Of a DNA stretch of 64,000 nucleotides, positions 10,668 through 25,267 are shown piece after piece. The notes below the pieces were generated by a model. The model made no database searches. It was not told the DNA's origin and saw only the letters and a list, made by a program, of their open reading frames with translations. The position numbers were made by a program, and so were the translations under genes. Numbering within the stretch: the first letter of the stretch is position 1; the number at the start of each line of letters is the position of its first letter. The stretch spans positions 1,461,001 to 1,525,000 of the forward strand of contig JAQPZY010001418.1 in assembly GCA_029931535.1 (NCBI GenBank). The letters are read 5' to 3'. This DNA comes from Margaritifera margaritifera. Its lineage: Eukaryota > Mollusca > Bivalvia > Unionida > Margaritiferidae.

Positions 10668-13058
10668 ATATCATCATAGTTCTTCTTCTGCTTCTTTTAT
10701 AATGATAATAATAACAATAACATAATTGTCATTATCATCAGCATCATGTATGTTTTTAACTCCCACCATGCACTTTTGATTTTACAATGCTGTTCATATT
10801 ATCAGTTGTTTTCGCGCCAAGTTCGCATTTGAGTAAACATAAAAGTTGTTTTTTCTTTCTTTTTTTTTTATTTCATTGTTTGAAATTTTGACATCACCAC
10901 TATGTAATTAATTCTCAGATTCGAATATTAGAAAACTTTCTTCATATATTAGAATTTAAAGATTGCCTTTACTTTGGGTGCTTATGGTTGTGTGTGTGCG
11001 TGTGTGAGTGTGTGTGTGTGTGTGTCTAATGTTTGGAAAATGTGGACCACTGTGCGCGAATTCCATCAGTACAAGGATACTCTATGGCTTTCTAATTGGA
11101 GGAAATTGATCATTCTTATAAAATACATCAAGCAGTCAACAACCGTCATTGTCAAATCAGGAAAACAAAAGCTGTTAGTTCAAATCTATAACAAGGTTTT
11201 GAAAGAAATACTAAGCATACAAACAGACACGTAAATATATATGGACATTTTACAAAGCATGAATGGAAGCACCGATTACTGCATACAGTTGATAACATAT
11301 GAAAAAAATAAATGAAGGCGCGGAAGTTCTCATGTGATATAATTGCCAAAAAGTGTCTGATAATGTATTTGCATGTGAAATTATGTTTGTAAATATGGCA
11401 GCATTCAAGAATGATAATGGACATTATAGCAAAAGATATGCATTATTAGAAAAGTTTGGTTTTAACACTGGGCAAATACATCATGCATACATAAATACTT
11501 TATCGATGAAGGTCGTTCGAAGCGGACTCATTCCTCCGAGTGATTACGAAAACTATGCATACATAGTGCTCCTATTGATTCTCGCCCGAATTTCAGGAAA
11601 TTAAACAGGGTTTCGATAAAGGGACCTTTTGTATTAGTTATTATAGCTTTCAATATTTGAAATGCTACAGCCAGTATAGAATCAAATATGTTTACAATGA
11701 TTAGACATTTCATAAGCAATGAATACAATAAATTAAAGACTTTTAGTTTCTGCTTATCATTTGATTACCTTGCTCTGTTCCATATCATACAGAACATGAG
11801 AGCATTCACACAATGAAAACACGCAAGTGAACGAAATAGTATTATCTATTGAATATTAGCATCAATCTCAGTCACAAACAGGGATAACTGAATGGTGCTT
11901 TTTACATACATAAAGAAACACAGTAATATTTCTTAAAAGACTATGAAGCAGTCAGAGGGTTTTATATGCATAGGAATAACAGCACATAATAGAATTATTT
12001 TATAACTCAAATCATAAACACACTGCACAAGCTCATTTCTATTATTCCGGACGTCACGTAAGTGTTTCGAGGTAACAAATAAAACATCAAATCAGGCCAT
12101 TACGGTCAAGACAGAACACTAACTATGGATCTGAAGTATTTTAACAAGTATCGACCTAAAATTATGTAGTTTTAGATCAATAGTGTTCCCATTATAATTC
12201 TTTATGACCGGGAACTTGATAATGTGCATTTTTTTATAATCGAACTAAAAGAATACCGAGTTAAATTCAACTCTGAGCAACAATATGCCATATTTGTTAA
12301 TTATTGTTTCCAATGGTATGACGATATCGTATTATGCTTTCTGTAATTTTAGTCATTTGCATCATCCTTTTTAACGGGAGAGATGTTTCCAAATAAACAA
12401 CTTTAAGAGATCTTTAAAATTGAAAATATTTATATTTAGAGAGATGTTTTCTTCTTGTGCAAACATTCTTGATAAAAAGTTAACAAACGTGCCATCAATA
12501 CTGTATAAAGAATTTAAAAAATAGAAAGACTTCTGATCTAGACATATTTTCGATTTAATAGTGCCATCTGTATAGATTTCTTTGATGTCACCAATGGAAG
12601 CTAACTTGGTTCTTGAATTATACAGCTTATAGATTTTCTCTTGAAATGCTCATTAGGTTCAAGAAAGTGCTTCCAATTATTTTACTGGTCGATTTATTAA
12701 TATTTGTGTCATTGACTCCATTGCTTGCTGACTATTATTGCTAGTGTTAGGAAATTTTCAGCATAAGACTCTCGAGTCTTTGTACTTACCTAAGTGGTAA
12801 GGAAAACTGACATTCCGTTAATATATTAAAAACAAATATATATTATTACTGAACTATTCTTTCAACCATGCTTGAATGAGATCAACGTATTACATTAGAT
12901 ATGCTTGTGAACTATTGAAGTATAGGGACAGAAATTGTAACAACTTACAATATTCTCTAAAGAAAATTATACATGCACAAGGAAAAAAACAACAAAAACA
13001 ACACAAACTTACAAACATACAAACTAAATGGGCCCATACTTGTCTAGACATTGAAAAT

Positions 13059-13060
<2 letters not shown>
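10668..13060. other. No gene seen
   Basis: AT-rich DNA. A GAT/AAT-rich tail of the previous array runs to about 10765, and a (TG)n tract lies at about 10988-11027. Small reading frames at 10974-11604 have no recognisable features and start at weak codons. Confidence 0.5.
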
Positions 13061-13089
<29 letters not shown>

Positions 13090-13098
13090 GGGGGGGGG
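13061..13098. repeat. T29-G9 homopolymer junction
   Basis: An uninterrupted run of about 29 T is followed directly by 9 G. The same architecture recurs on one strand or the other at 31722-31760, 39283-39305 and 58815-58862. Confidence 0.95.
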
Positions 13099-15115
13099 AT
13101 TTAATTTTATGGCCAGTCAAGAGACAGTAAATTGGCCATAATTGATATTTGGACAAATCATCTGCTACTCTCGGTCATTTCGATCTGTAACGGGTTTCAA
13201 ACACACATTATACGAGACACAATTGAGGTTGTAATGGATCTCAGTCAACTGCTATTTCGGATATCCTCAGACTTGTAATGGATTTCATATATCCGATTTC
13301 AAATACTTACTATTGCTATTTCACCTCGTGTTTCTAAGCATAAAATCTATTTTTGTAAGAAGAAGTAACCAAGACATCAATTATGAGAAGTGCAAAAAGA
13401 GAATGAAGACAAATAATGTAGGAAAAATAATTATAGCCATTCTTTCCTCTAATTGAATCCTGAGCTCTTGTGTGCACCTGCGAAATGGAAGCTTGAGGAA
13501 TCCCAAAAGAATGGCTTGACATTTTAAAAAATGGCCTGATATTTAAAAGAATCGCTTGACTTTTTCTGAGTGCAAATGAACTAAGTTTTGTTTTCAATGC
13601 ATTACTCACGTTTGTTTTTGACAAAACCTCGAAATAAAAAATACAAAATGTGTGAAAATATGGGAAACATTTCAAATGTCTCTTTTTTCTTGTTTTTCAA
13701 CACTGGATTTCAAAGGCTTTAGTTAATAGTAAAACATCAACCCCTATACATTATGGCCTAAAACACTCGAAAGTTTACCTTGCACGATAAATTGATTCAC
13801 TAACTTATTGTTTTTTCCCTGAAAAAGGATTAGACAAGCAAGTAACAATACTTTGAAATACCAGTTAATAATATGAACGTGCATGGAAATGCTTTGACCG
13901 TTTTTTTACATGTCTGTAAATACAATTTGTATATGGTAAGATTTGCACGCACCCAAATGTACGGGTAGTTCGAGACTTTTTCATTTAATGATAACTCACT
14001 TGACGTATTATTCTTCCTCCAACAACATATTTTGGTTCAAATTGTTTATAACCAAAGAACGCAAAATATATTTTCTTTCAAGGCAAATGTTCGATTTCTA
14101 CTTACTCCACTTGCAGTTTCTTTATTTGAGACAGAAACCAAAGCATTCATATTGACTATCAATTATTAAACGCGTTTAGAGTAGAAACAAATAACATTTT
14201 ACCATTAAAATCTTTCATGTATTTTAAATTCATGCTAATACTTTGCTTGTAAAGGATGCATATATGTTGTTTTGTTGTTGTTTTTTCTAAAAAGTACACT
14301 TCAATTTTTCGAAAACTAATTCAGCAAGAGATGTGCTTTCGAGTTACACGTACAGCGTGTATCATAAAAATATCGTTTGTCTACGTTGTCTTTAAATGTT
14401 AAATAAAACAAACGATTTCATTCGTCAATCGCCAAAATTGTCACACGAGAACATTTAGGTCATAGCATAACTATGACAAAACAGTTGCAATATTTGTCAC
14501 GAAGTTACTGTATTTAACGGGGTTATTACATTTAACAACCCCCTTCTTACCACCATGGTGATAAATTATATTTTATTACTTAGTCGTATTTTGAGAATAC
14601 TTAAACATACTTGAAATGGGTTATTTTGTCCAGTTGCTTGATATACGGAAGGTTATCGTTTTTAATATTGTTAACAATTTGTAGATCATGCATAAGGGTA
14701 TTTGCAGGCAAAATGTTGAATATGTATATATATATGGATCTAAAACCAGGAAAAAGTATATAGGTTGATGTACATTTTCAATGGATGTTGGGGACTGAAC
14801 CTTTTCTGATCTGAATTCCGACACAGACAGCCTTTGCTTACTATGAAGGTAGTAAATAACTAATGATTTCCTAAATTGTCATGTATGTTTTGCTGATATG
14901 GACTTTTTCTTTCACAGAACTGTTCTTTCGGTGATTTAAACTGTGTAAAGAAAGGTCCTTAGTCTGTGAAATTAATATTAGACCCATTTAGTCACTGATT
15001 AACCTTGAAAGAATGAAGTCTACAATAAGTCAATTGCTGAAAGGTATGTTCTTATGACATGTGACATGCTACTACCTTCAAGCAATTACAAACACCTCCG
15101 TACGCGACATTCATT

Positions 15116-15116
<1 letters not shown>
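13099..15116. other. No gene seen
   Basis: AT-rich, non-repetitive by eye. The longest reading frame (113 codons, minus strand, 13334-13675) is lysine- and phenylalanine-rich without a recognisable domain and is not called. Confidence 0.5.
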
Positions 15117-15192
<76 letters not shown>

Positions 15193-15194
15193 TA
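15117..15194. repeat. Compound (CA)n(TA)n(TG)n microsatellite
   Basis: CA units, then about 13 TA units, then TG units with one ATG break. The left CA arm is the complement of the right TG arm, so the whole tract is self-complementary and could form a long hairpin or cruciform. Confidence 0.95.
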
Positions 15195-16702
15195 AAGAAA
15201 GCAATAATTATACAATACGGTGCAACAAGTCTGAGAAACTGGCTATTCGCTTTCAAGATATACGGATAACTTTTTTCAAGGCGGAAGACAAACAACAATT
15301 GCAAGCACAAAAAAGGATAAACAAAGTACGCATTTACATGCTGCTTTGATCACAACTAGCGATTTTTCAAGCACAGAAACGGGCAAACAACCCAGTATTT
15401 ATAGCAGTACAATTTGACACAAAACACAAAATGTGATATATAACAATCCAAGTTTGTTTAGTCCAGTAAGTGCGGCAGAATTAAACGTAAACAGGAAAAT
15501 TGGTCTCCATAAATACGATTGACAAGCCAAAACATTATCCAGATGTAATGTTGCAGAACATTTTTCTTCCCCTGGTCACTATTTCAATGATATTATCCTG
15601 TGTGACATAAACTTATTGGATAGGCCGCCTCAGAACTCTTTGACCATGCGGATAATATCAAGAAAAATAGAAAACTATGCAAAATTTTAAATATTTTTTT
15701 CTGTTTCTTTAATATAAGCCTTAATTTTAGCAACACATTATATTTACTCTATGGGCTATAACTGTGAAAGAGATATTATCCACGACAACGTTTTGAGAAG
15801 CTATATATCGGCCAGAAAATATATAAGATACATGCACTTTGCACCATCGCCGCTAACTCCTTTGATATCTGGCGATTTATTATCCAATTTTATTTAATAT
15901 CTATACCAACACCAGCTCTACAGACATGTACTTATGGTAATAGTCTAAAAAATAGTTCCAAACACTTGGCCCCTTTACTTTATTTGTTGTGATGACTTGC
16001 TAAGGTCAATCTAATATGTCTTGATTGTAATTTGAACTAAGCAAAATTCTTCGTAACAATGTTTTATGTGTTTTTGCAAAACGAAAAATTGCTCATGCTC
16101 ATTGGATCACTTCCGTTGTCAAATCTCCAGTTTCAGAGGTGTGTAGTATGTGCACGTTGTCAAGCTCTTCACTTTCGGAGGTACTTAAATCTTGTATGTA
16201 GTTCACAATCACATAATGCCTAAATGGAAGTGATCGGTTTTGAATTTGAAAAACAGAGGAACTCATAAAGTTTGAAGGCACATGTTTGCCGTAATCGGAT
16301 ACGTTGCTTTGGTTTCACCTGCAAAATTGGTATACTTGTTTTACAATGTAACTAGCACAAAGTGTACAGAGTTCTGTTTTGTTTTGATATTGCAGTAGAC
16401 CACTGTGTGCTTTTGGTTTCAGTGTAATAAAACTGCATGGAAAATACATATTATTTTTTAGGTTTTGTATTTGTAAGTGTTCCATCGCAACCATTTACTA
16501 TGTCAGTATACAGAGAAAGAAAAAGGATTATGTCAGCAATTTAATAGCTTTGACATTAAATGGTATTGATGCTAAACCAATAGTGCAATTTTTTCCAGTA
16601 GTCGATGCTATTATATTGAGAAACATATTGTGTAAAAACGTTAAAGCAAACGAGTCCCACACAATTCCATATCAGCTGTATTAGAAAAGCAAATATAACA
16701 TT
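15195..16702. other. No gene seen
   Basis: AT-rich sequence without supportable genes or obvious repeats. Confidence 0.5.
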
Positions 16703-17116
16703 TTGTATGTAAATCATTTCATCTTGCCTCTATTCCATGATTGAATTTGAATGGAAATCATTTCGTCTTGCCTTTATTCCATGACTGATTTCGTATGGAA
16801 ATCATTTCGACTTGCTTCTATTCTATGATTCATTTTGTATGGAAATCATTTCGTCTGTAAACTATTTCATCTTGCCTCTATTCCATGATTCATTTTGCAT
16901 GTAAACCATTTCATGTTGGCTCTGTTGCATGATTCATTTTGTATGCAAACCAGTCATCTTGTCTCCGTTGCATGATTCATTTTGTATGTAAACCATTTCA
17001 TCTTGCCTCTATTCCATGATTCATTTTATATGTAGATCATTTCATCTTGTCTCTGTTCCATGATTTATTTTGTATGTGACCCATTTCATCTTGCCTTTAT
17101 TCCATGATTCATTTAA
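16703..17116. repeat. 44-bp minisatellite array, ~9 copies, diverged
   Basis: The unit contains TTTTGTATGTAAATCATTTC, then ATCTTGCCTCTATTCCATGA and TTCA. Copies differ by scattered substitutions and short indels (one copy near 16850 is partial). The array is older or less homogenised than the 38-bp and 29-bp arrays. Confidence 0.9.
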
Positions 17117-17150
17117 AAAAACATCATCGTTATTTACATCAATTTTACTG

Positions 17151-17197
17151 AGCTTGATGGATTCTTGACTGGTTCTGGACTCAAACTGTCGACATCT
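17151..17197 (+). repeat. Shared array flank, copy 1
   Basis: Begins AGCTTGATGGATTC and continues through TTCTGGACTCAAACTGTC. It follows the 44-bp array. A homologous block follows the unrelated 29-bp array at 19146. Confidence 0.75.
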
Positions 17198-17825
17198 GTC
17201 TTTTGCTAAAATAAAGACAGCTTGGTACTTTCAATATTTTCAGGTTTTTGTAATGTACCATATATCAAATAGATCTTATCCCTATGGTCGTTTTCTGAAT
17301 CCTTAAGTCATTGCAGTGGTAAAACTGATGCACAATATATCTTCCAAGACAACTGATATACACGATGAATAGTGGAATCCATTAAGAGCTGGTATTGACA
17401 TATGACTAAAGAAAAAAGGAAATAAATGACAAACGTAAAATTCAAATTGAATGGGCGGTATGCACAGTGGGCATTATGAGAAATAATTATTTGAGTACTA
17501 GAAACTATCAAAACATTCTATCGAAAGATAAACACAATTTATTTTCTTTTTTTTTTGAACTGGTGCATATTGAAATAAAACTTATTGAACCATACTTTTC
17601 TATAAAACAAAACCACTACAATAATGTTGTAATTAAGGTTTGATACCTAATAATTATTAAAGGATATTTATATATCAAATAATAGAATATTATTTCAAGG
17701 CCTATGTGCTTAAAGTTTTAATTCCAATATTAATTGAAATTGTGTACAATTTACAGTACATAATTCGAAATGTAATTATTGTTAAAAAACAAAAACAAAG
17801 CAGGTCTGAGTTTATTGCATTGATG
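17198..17825. other. No gene seen
   Basis: AT-rich spacer between two arrays; nothing recognisable. Confidence 0.5.
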
Positions 17826-19141
17826 TATTACGTATCACTTGTATTGCATTAACGTCAAACTATCACTTTTATCTCAATAATGTCAAACGTATCATTTTTT
17901 TCAATAATGTAAAACGTATCAATTTTTTTCAATAATGTCAAACGTATCACTTTTATTTCAATAATGTCAAACGTATCCCTTTTATTTCAATCATGTCAAA
18001 CGTATTGCTTTTATTTTAATAATGTCAAACGTATCACTTTTTTTCAATAATGTCAAACCTATTGCTTTATTTCAATAATGTCAAACGTATTACTTTATTT
18101 CAATAATGTCAAACGTATCACTTTTTTTCAATAATGTCAAACGTATCGCTTTTATTTCAATAATGTCAAACGTATCACTTTTATTTCAATAGTGTCAAAC
18201 GTATCGCTTTTATTTCAATAATGTCAAACGTATCGCTTTTATTTCAATAATGTCAAACGTATCACTTTTATTTCAATGTCAAACGTATTACTTTTATTTC
18301 AATAATGTCAAACTTATCACTTTTATTTCAATAATGTCAAACGTATCACTTTTATTTCAATGTCAAACGTATTACTTTTATTTCAATAATGTCAAACGTA
18401 TTACTTTTATTTCAATAATGTCAAACGTATTACTTTTATTTCAATAATGTCAAACGTATCTCTTTTATTTCAATGTCAAACGTATTGCTTTTATTTCAAT
18501 AATGTCAAACGTATCACTTTTATTTCAATAATGTCAAAAGTATTACTTTTATTTCAATAATGTCAAGCGTATTACTTTTATTTTAATAATGTCAAACGTA
18601 TTGCTTTTATTTCAATGTCAAACGTATTACTTTTATTTCAATAATGTCAAACGTATTACTTTTATTTCAATAATGTCAAACGTATTACTTTTATTTCAAT
18701 AATGTCAAACGTATCACTTTTATTTCAATAATGTCAAACGTATTGCATTTATTTCAATGTCAAACGTATTACTTTTATTTCAATGTCAAACGTATCGCTT
18801 TTATTTCAATGATGTCAAACGTATCACTTTTATTTCAATAATGTCAAACGTATTACTTTTATTTCAATAATGTCAAACGTATTACTTTTTTCAATAATGT
18901 CAAAAGTATTGCTTTTATTTCAATAATGTCAAACATATTGCTTTTATTTAAATAATGTCAAAGGTATTGCTTTATTTCAATAATGTCAAACGTGTTACTT
19001 TTATTTCAATAATGTCAAACGTATTACTTTTATTTCAATGTCAAACGTATTACTTTTATTTCAATAATGTCAAACGTATCACTTTTATTTCAATGTCAAA
19101 CGTATTACTTTGTATGCATTAATGTCAAATGTATCCCTTTT
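17826..19141. repeat. 29-bp minisatellite array, ~45 copies
   Basis: The unit is CACTTTTATTTCAATAATGT followed by CAAACGTAT, with CAC/TAC/CGC/TGC variation at one triplet position. A recurrent shorter unit of 26 bp lacks one AAT (TTCAATGTC instead of TTCAATAATGTC). Short and long units are interspersed along the array, so the deletion variant has spread through it. In the minus orientation each unit carries AATAAAA. Confidence 0.97.
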
Positions 19142-19145
19142 ATTC

Positions 19146-19190
19146 AGCTTGATGGATTCCTGATTCTGATTCTGGATTAAAACTGTCAAT
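19146..19190 (+). repeat. Shared array flank, copy 2
   Basis: AGCTTGATGGATTC is identical to 17151-17164, followed by a diverged continuation with TTCTGGATTAAAACTGTC. It abuts the right end of the 29-bp array. Confidence 0.75.
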
Positions 19191-22100
19191 ATATATCTTA
19201 TGACAGTACAGCTGATGTATAGTTTACAACAGTTTTTCGCACAATATTGAACAAGGAAATAAGTCATATTTTTAAATAGCCGTCACATTGCATTATTTGT
19301 TGTTTTCTTTGTGCTAATTTTTTTTAATGCACGTCGTCTTATTCTTTAATATCATATCGATAACTTGCATTTAACCTTCTTTTCTCTTTATGCGAAGGAA
19401 AATATACGCGTGGCACTGCAGGTAGTATCTCTATAATCATTCGATAAACAAGTTTACCATCGTGTTTCATCTCGCTCGAATTTCGCTGTCTTCTGTGGTA
19501 ATTATTTTTCACCGATATTTTGATGCCCTCACTGAACCGTGCGACATCTTTCCAAACCCATGATCGCAAATTTTATCGCAAAGGAATATTACGAATAAAT
19601 CAACCGCTCTTTTAAAAAAAAACAACCAAAAAACAAACCAAAAAAAACCCCAAAACATTAATAACATTGGAAATTGAGTTATTTTATAAAATCCAAATGA
19701 TGGAACTTAGATGAAGCAACTGAAGAAGAAGCCATGCAGTGGATCAATGGATATACCAGTTCTGATATATAAAAAATAATCATATCTATTTAATAAACAT
19801 TCATAACAGTCTTAGGGTATCACTCCACCATTGAATTTAACTATATATTATCATAAAAGCTAAAAATTCACCACATTGTTTGGAAATAGAAATCAACCAT
19901 TCTGATAGATTGGCTTGAACACATTACATGTCTTTAAATGACAAAATAACACCAGGTTAACCAGGAACTTTTCAAACTTCGTGGCTCAAAACTTACCTAC
20001 TCAACTTTTATTTGTTTATTACGCTGGTTACAAATAGGAGCCTCAGTTCGCCTTGTAAAAACAATATCCGTCCGCCAGTTGTCAAGCTGCAAATGAGATG
20101 AACCATTTTTGGGAAGCTGCGTAGTGGCATTTGTCAAATACACAGTCACTGATAATTTCAACGGTATTAAAGGCTTAACTAAACTAACTAGTTTGAGAAT
20201 ATCTATTTTTAGACTATTTTTTTTAACGTAAACACGGAAACCGTATTTCGTCTCTTACAGTCATCTGTGTCGCACAAAGTACAATATAAGCGACGTTTAA
20301 TGTTGGCTTCAACAGTGAGTTCAGTGACGCCAGAATACGAGACCCGAATTTTTATCAGCTGTTTTGGCGTGCCCCAAGACCTCTGGCGCCCGGAGCAACC
20401 GCCCCGTCCGCTCCCCCCCCCCCCCACCACCCCGTTAATACGTTATTGAGTGAGCTAATTGCGGCTTCTGTATTAATTAATAAATTAGGCATTGTTAAGT
20501 CCTCTTCGTGTATGATTAGAATACCATGCTCTTGGAGGTACGTATCGGTAATAAGAGTTGTATAGAAGATTCTTTCAGGTTCATATGCCAAATATGCATT
20601 CAGTTTTACGACAATTTTGCCGCTCAACAACCCGAACTAATATAAAAAGCATGAGTCAAGCTAATCATATGTAAATTATTATTAACATATGCAATTGGAG
20701 TTTTTGGGTTTTGTCGCATATTATTGTCACTTCTACTTATGCATTGGACTATTCACGAGAATGAAAGCAGCAATAACTCGATTTCCCTCTGTGATACCTG
20801 TGCTACCACGTTGAAGTATCAACCAGTTTCATTAGATGCGGAATACTGAGTGTAACGATGTATTGTCTGATCCTGTTATTGTCCATAAAGGTCAGGAGTT
20901 TGGTATATTGCATCTGTGTATTTACTTTATGATATAGATAATGCCACGCGGTGTTAAATAATACCAGGTTCAGAGTATATATCTCTTTTTCAACCATTTA
21001 ACAAGGTCTAATACAATAATTTGTACTATCTACAAAACTATCAGTTATGGGTGTTTGGTCCTCTAATTTACAATTTCGAGATCATAAAGTGAGATGATTC
21101 ACTGGACACATACATCTTCCTAAAGTTTTTACTAGCCTTAACCGTACGCATTATTAAATATTCCATGCGATTTATGTCATATATAATCGCGTGTTTCCAA
21201 TATTCAGTTTATCCAGATATTTCGCTTTTAGCCCGTTTCATAAAATGAGCACTCAAAGAATGTCGGCGTAGCAAGGCCTTCTTTAATATTTACACAAACA
21301 TCATTTCCATAACTAGATGAAGAACGTGTATAGGACACCGAACCATGATCTGTATAATGTGAAACATGATTCAAGCATTGGACATTTGTTTATGCCAAAG
21401 GTACATTTCATCGGGCGCTTGTCTAAGATTCAGACATTTAGTTTGTCAGTTGTTACGTAAAGAGGGGATTGTGTTATCAATATTAATATCATTATTTGAT
21501 AATTTTTCACGGATCGACTTATAAATTATTAGTTACTAATTAGTCCAGGATATTTTTGTTACTCAATAAAACTGTTTCTTCAAATGACAGATTCTGTCAG
21601 CATAGAGGCCTGCTAACTCGCTGCATGTTTACCTGTACATGTATATGCATTTATATATGAAACAACATTTGCTATGCAATTAAGACTCCATCATAAAATA
21701 TCATTTTTTGCGGTTATTTGAAGAAACAGTCCTACTTAAGACCTAGGAATTTCTTCGCTGTTTGGTACCATCAGTGAGAAAAGAAATTACAAATTCATGG
21801 CATTATTTTTGTTGCAGTAAGGCTACTTTCTTGATTTACTACTACTACTAATATTAATAATAATAAAAGTTGATAATATAATGCTTTCTGTCCATGCAAT
21901 TAGCATTTATTATACATTAAAAAGGAAAACAAATTGAAGTGGATGTACTTTGTTGTTAGCTTATTTTTCATTGTATCCAGGCATATGAAATGGGATCACT
22001 AAATGTTTACATGATGATGATGATGTTGAATTTAAGTCGTGTTCGCTCATTCGGCCATGTACGAGTGAACGTTTTCATAAAAATTAGTACAGGATTATTA

Positions 22101-22498
22101 TTAATTCGAGGTGAATAACCTGGCACATCCCGTTAAAAACAAGCTGCCTCCTTTAAGTATACATGATAGTAGTGCAAACAACTATTAAACTGCTTCTGTA
22201 TAGACTATCGATTAATCTCCTCCCCTGTGTCGTACGTCTCGTATCCTAATTAGATATAATAACTCACGCATATTAATTTAATCTTGCTGTAAAAAGGGGT
22301 ACCTCGACGAATATAAAAGATCTAAGAGCATTAACATGTAGGAGTGTTCTAATAAGTGGAGGATATTGACATCAAAACTAATGATTTTCCCCAGCATCTT
22401 AAAAGGGCATGGTAATTATCCTCCAAAAAAGGCATTTTAATTTGTATGTCACGATCAAAAGAGCACCCTATTTTAACGTGAATTCTCGCTAGTATAGG
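19191..22498. other. No gene confirmed; weak coding-like patches
   Basis: Mostly AT-rich. Two minus-strand patches have protein-like composition. One is 19339-19569 (76 codons, basic, no family recognised). The other is 20209-20630, where two overlapping frames of 91 and 73 codons join across a 14-base C run (20411-20425). The latter could be a decayed exon or element with a homopolymer frameshift, but nothing identifies it. No splice sites or promoter support either patch. Confidence 0.3.

Positions 22499-22539
<41 letters not shown>
22499..22539. repeat. (ATT)n microsatellite
   Basis: About 13 ATT units. Confidence 0.95.
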
Positions 22540-25264
22540 GTGTTAATGTTGCTGTGATATTAGAAAATGTTTATGGAAAGTAGGTGACTTGCAAAGTTCT
22601 AAAAAATAATGTTTTATATGTACTCCAGCCAAACATTTCTCTGACGTATGAATTTTCATACGGTCTTTCTCAACATTAATTTTCCTTTTTTTTCTTCTTT
22701 CCTGAGCACAAATACATGTACCAGTAATACGTTGAAAGGAAATAGAATACATGATTAAAAAAAGCAGCACAAAGTAAAAGTCCCCACAATAACTATAATT
22801 ATAAATAATTACTATGACTATGGGAGACATTTAATTAATTTCCGAATCTTATAAAGACTTATTTCTTCTTTTTCAGTCAGTAGCATTTGATTGATCCTTG
22901 GATTTTGCTCATTTGAGAATGGAATAATTCTACTAAAACGGCTGTAGAGATTTTCCGTTTGCTTATAAGCTTCGATTTAGAGTAACAACACGCTGCATGA
23001 ATGTCATTAAAGTATGAACTGAAAACTAACAAAACCTGTGAGAAAATATTGTGACTCAAATTCAGTGCATAGTTACCTCCCGTTTGTGGCATTGCCATGG
23101 ACACAGATAGTGTAAAATGACTATGGCATAAGGGATTATACAATCAGTACAGTTCTCATTCTGTATTGACCAGAAGATCAAATGTTAATGAGGAAATTCG
23201 GTTACTCTTTTGTTTACTGATAAACATGATGAAAGCGTACGAAATAACACCATCCAAACAGCTGTAACCAATGGAGAGGAAGAGAAGAGGGGCTGCATGT
23301 ATTGTGTGTGTGTGTGTGTGTGGAGGGGGGGGGGGGGCACAAAAGGGCGTGGTACTGAAAATGGCCATTATGACACACAATACAAAGAGTATAGGGCAGC
23401 GTCATCCTAATAGTTGGTAGTGGAAACACCAAATATGCAAATATATAAAATGTGTGACGTTAGACAGATTAGTGTACACACGGCTATTTATTAGTCATTG
23501 GGGCTAGATATAATTTAACTTTGATCATATAACAAGCTGGATCTAATAATTTCAGCTGAGGACATTAGAATGCAATTGACTGAGAACAGAACTGGTGCCT
23601 AGAATTGGTTTTCATTGTTAATACAGATTTGAAGATTGACAAAAATACGAAAATAAATGTTACAAATTCGATAAATTATATTGCAGTTTTTAGGGGTGGA
23701 GTGGGTGGGTGATGTATTCCATATATTAAAAAACCCCAAACAACAACAACAACAACAACAACAACAGCAAAACAAACACCTTATTGCGCTATCTGTATGC
23801 TGTATAAATTAACAGTATTATACACAATGAAACAAGCTAAATACTGTTTAAGAAGTCTACAATTCCAGATATCAGAAAATATATTTCCAAAAGTTAATAC
23901 CCAAAGGCCGTTTAACGGCTGAAAGTTCTTCAAAGAATGCCTCGGAAAAGAAAGAAACAAAAACAAAACATGATTACTGCACAAGTTTAGAAGCACGCGA
24001 TAACTGCCTCAAAATATTAACAATTCTCCAGTTACTTTACACTATTATTGTCATCTAGTTGCATGAAGCAATAGTTACTTAGTTGTTGTCTCGGTTGTGT
24101 TTATAATAGCTTTTGCAAACTGACGTTCCGGATAGGTCTGTCCTGTGAAATCCCACTCGTCGGAAAATGATTACATCTGGCAATTGAAAACTAAATATAA
24201 AGCCAGAATACTGAATTAAAAAAGATGTATGTGTTACAAATTAGTGACCCTTATCTTAAATACAGTGGAAGTTTCTTAATTTTGAAGGTTTTATCTCCGT
24301 AGTGAAGACTTTATAGTACTTTAATGGTATCAACCTGTGGCATTGAAGGGTAGACAACAGCACTGCTTTTTTAAAAATCTGAACCGAGAACAAATTACCT
24401 AAATGATTGCTGATGGGTTAAATAAAAATGGTGTCGTGCATTAACCATTGCGACAAAGAATTACTATGAATGATTGATGAAACTCGATTTTAGACTGATA
24501 CTGACATAAAATCAATGTACTGAACAACCGATATGCCTAAGATTCGTTCGAGTGAATTCAAAACATTTTTAGTCTTTGTTCCGTTTTGAATATGGACATT
24601 TCGATGAAATTTGGATGAATATGAGAATTATGAATGGAGAATTATCCTTGATATTGGGATATATTGCGTGACTATTTACTTAGAAAATTATATTTTAAAA
24701 AAGTAGTGGAAAACGGTCCAGAGTGCTTTCAAATTAATTAAAAAGTGCACAAATTAAAGAGATATAGAAAGGAAAAAGCTCTCCGTGTTATAATTATTCA
24801 TGTTGTGTCATAAACTTTATAAAAAGCTCTCCGTGTTATAATTTTTCATCTTGTGTCATAAACTTTATAACAAAGATACTGGAAGTACAACATAGTTCTG
24901 ATTACACAATCATGCCCCCTTCCCTCCAAAAAATTAAAAAAAAAACAAACAGAAGAACAATAACAGACCCCCAACTATTTTACGTGAACTTTATAACACA
25001 TTTGTGGATTTTCTAGTAAAGGACTAAAATAAAAATTATAAGGTTCTAAAGCAGAACACTTGGAAGACTTATTTGATATTGTCTTTAAAGCAATTTATCT
25101 ACGTTACTTATTGATATTGGATCTAAAAATAAAGAAAAGTTGAAGGCCTTGACCTTTCTGCAGTAGTGCAATAGTTATAGTCAACAATATTTGATGGAAA
25201 ACAGCTTATCCTGTTTAGCTATTTAGAGAGACTTTGGTTTGGTTTAGATTCGTTAGGTCTGGAT
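22540..25264. other. No gene seen; small repeats
   Basis: Contains (TG)n followed by a G run at about 23307-23338, (CAA)n at 23742-23766, and a 47-bp direct tandem duplication at 24774-24820 and 24821-24867 (unit AAAAAGCTCTCCGTGTTATA plus 27 bases, with a few substitutions). No supportable coding region. Confidence 0.6.
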
Positions 25265-25267
25265 TAT

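Noticed and set aside
20209..20630. Minus-strand gene with a frameshift at the C run
   Set aside because: The frames are protein-like but match nothing known and depend on the homopolymer length, so evidence is too weak to call.
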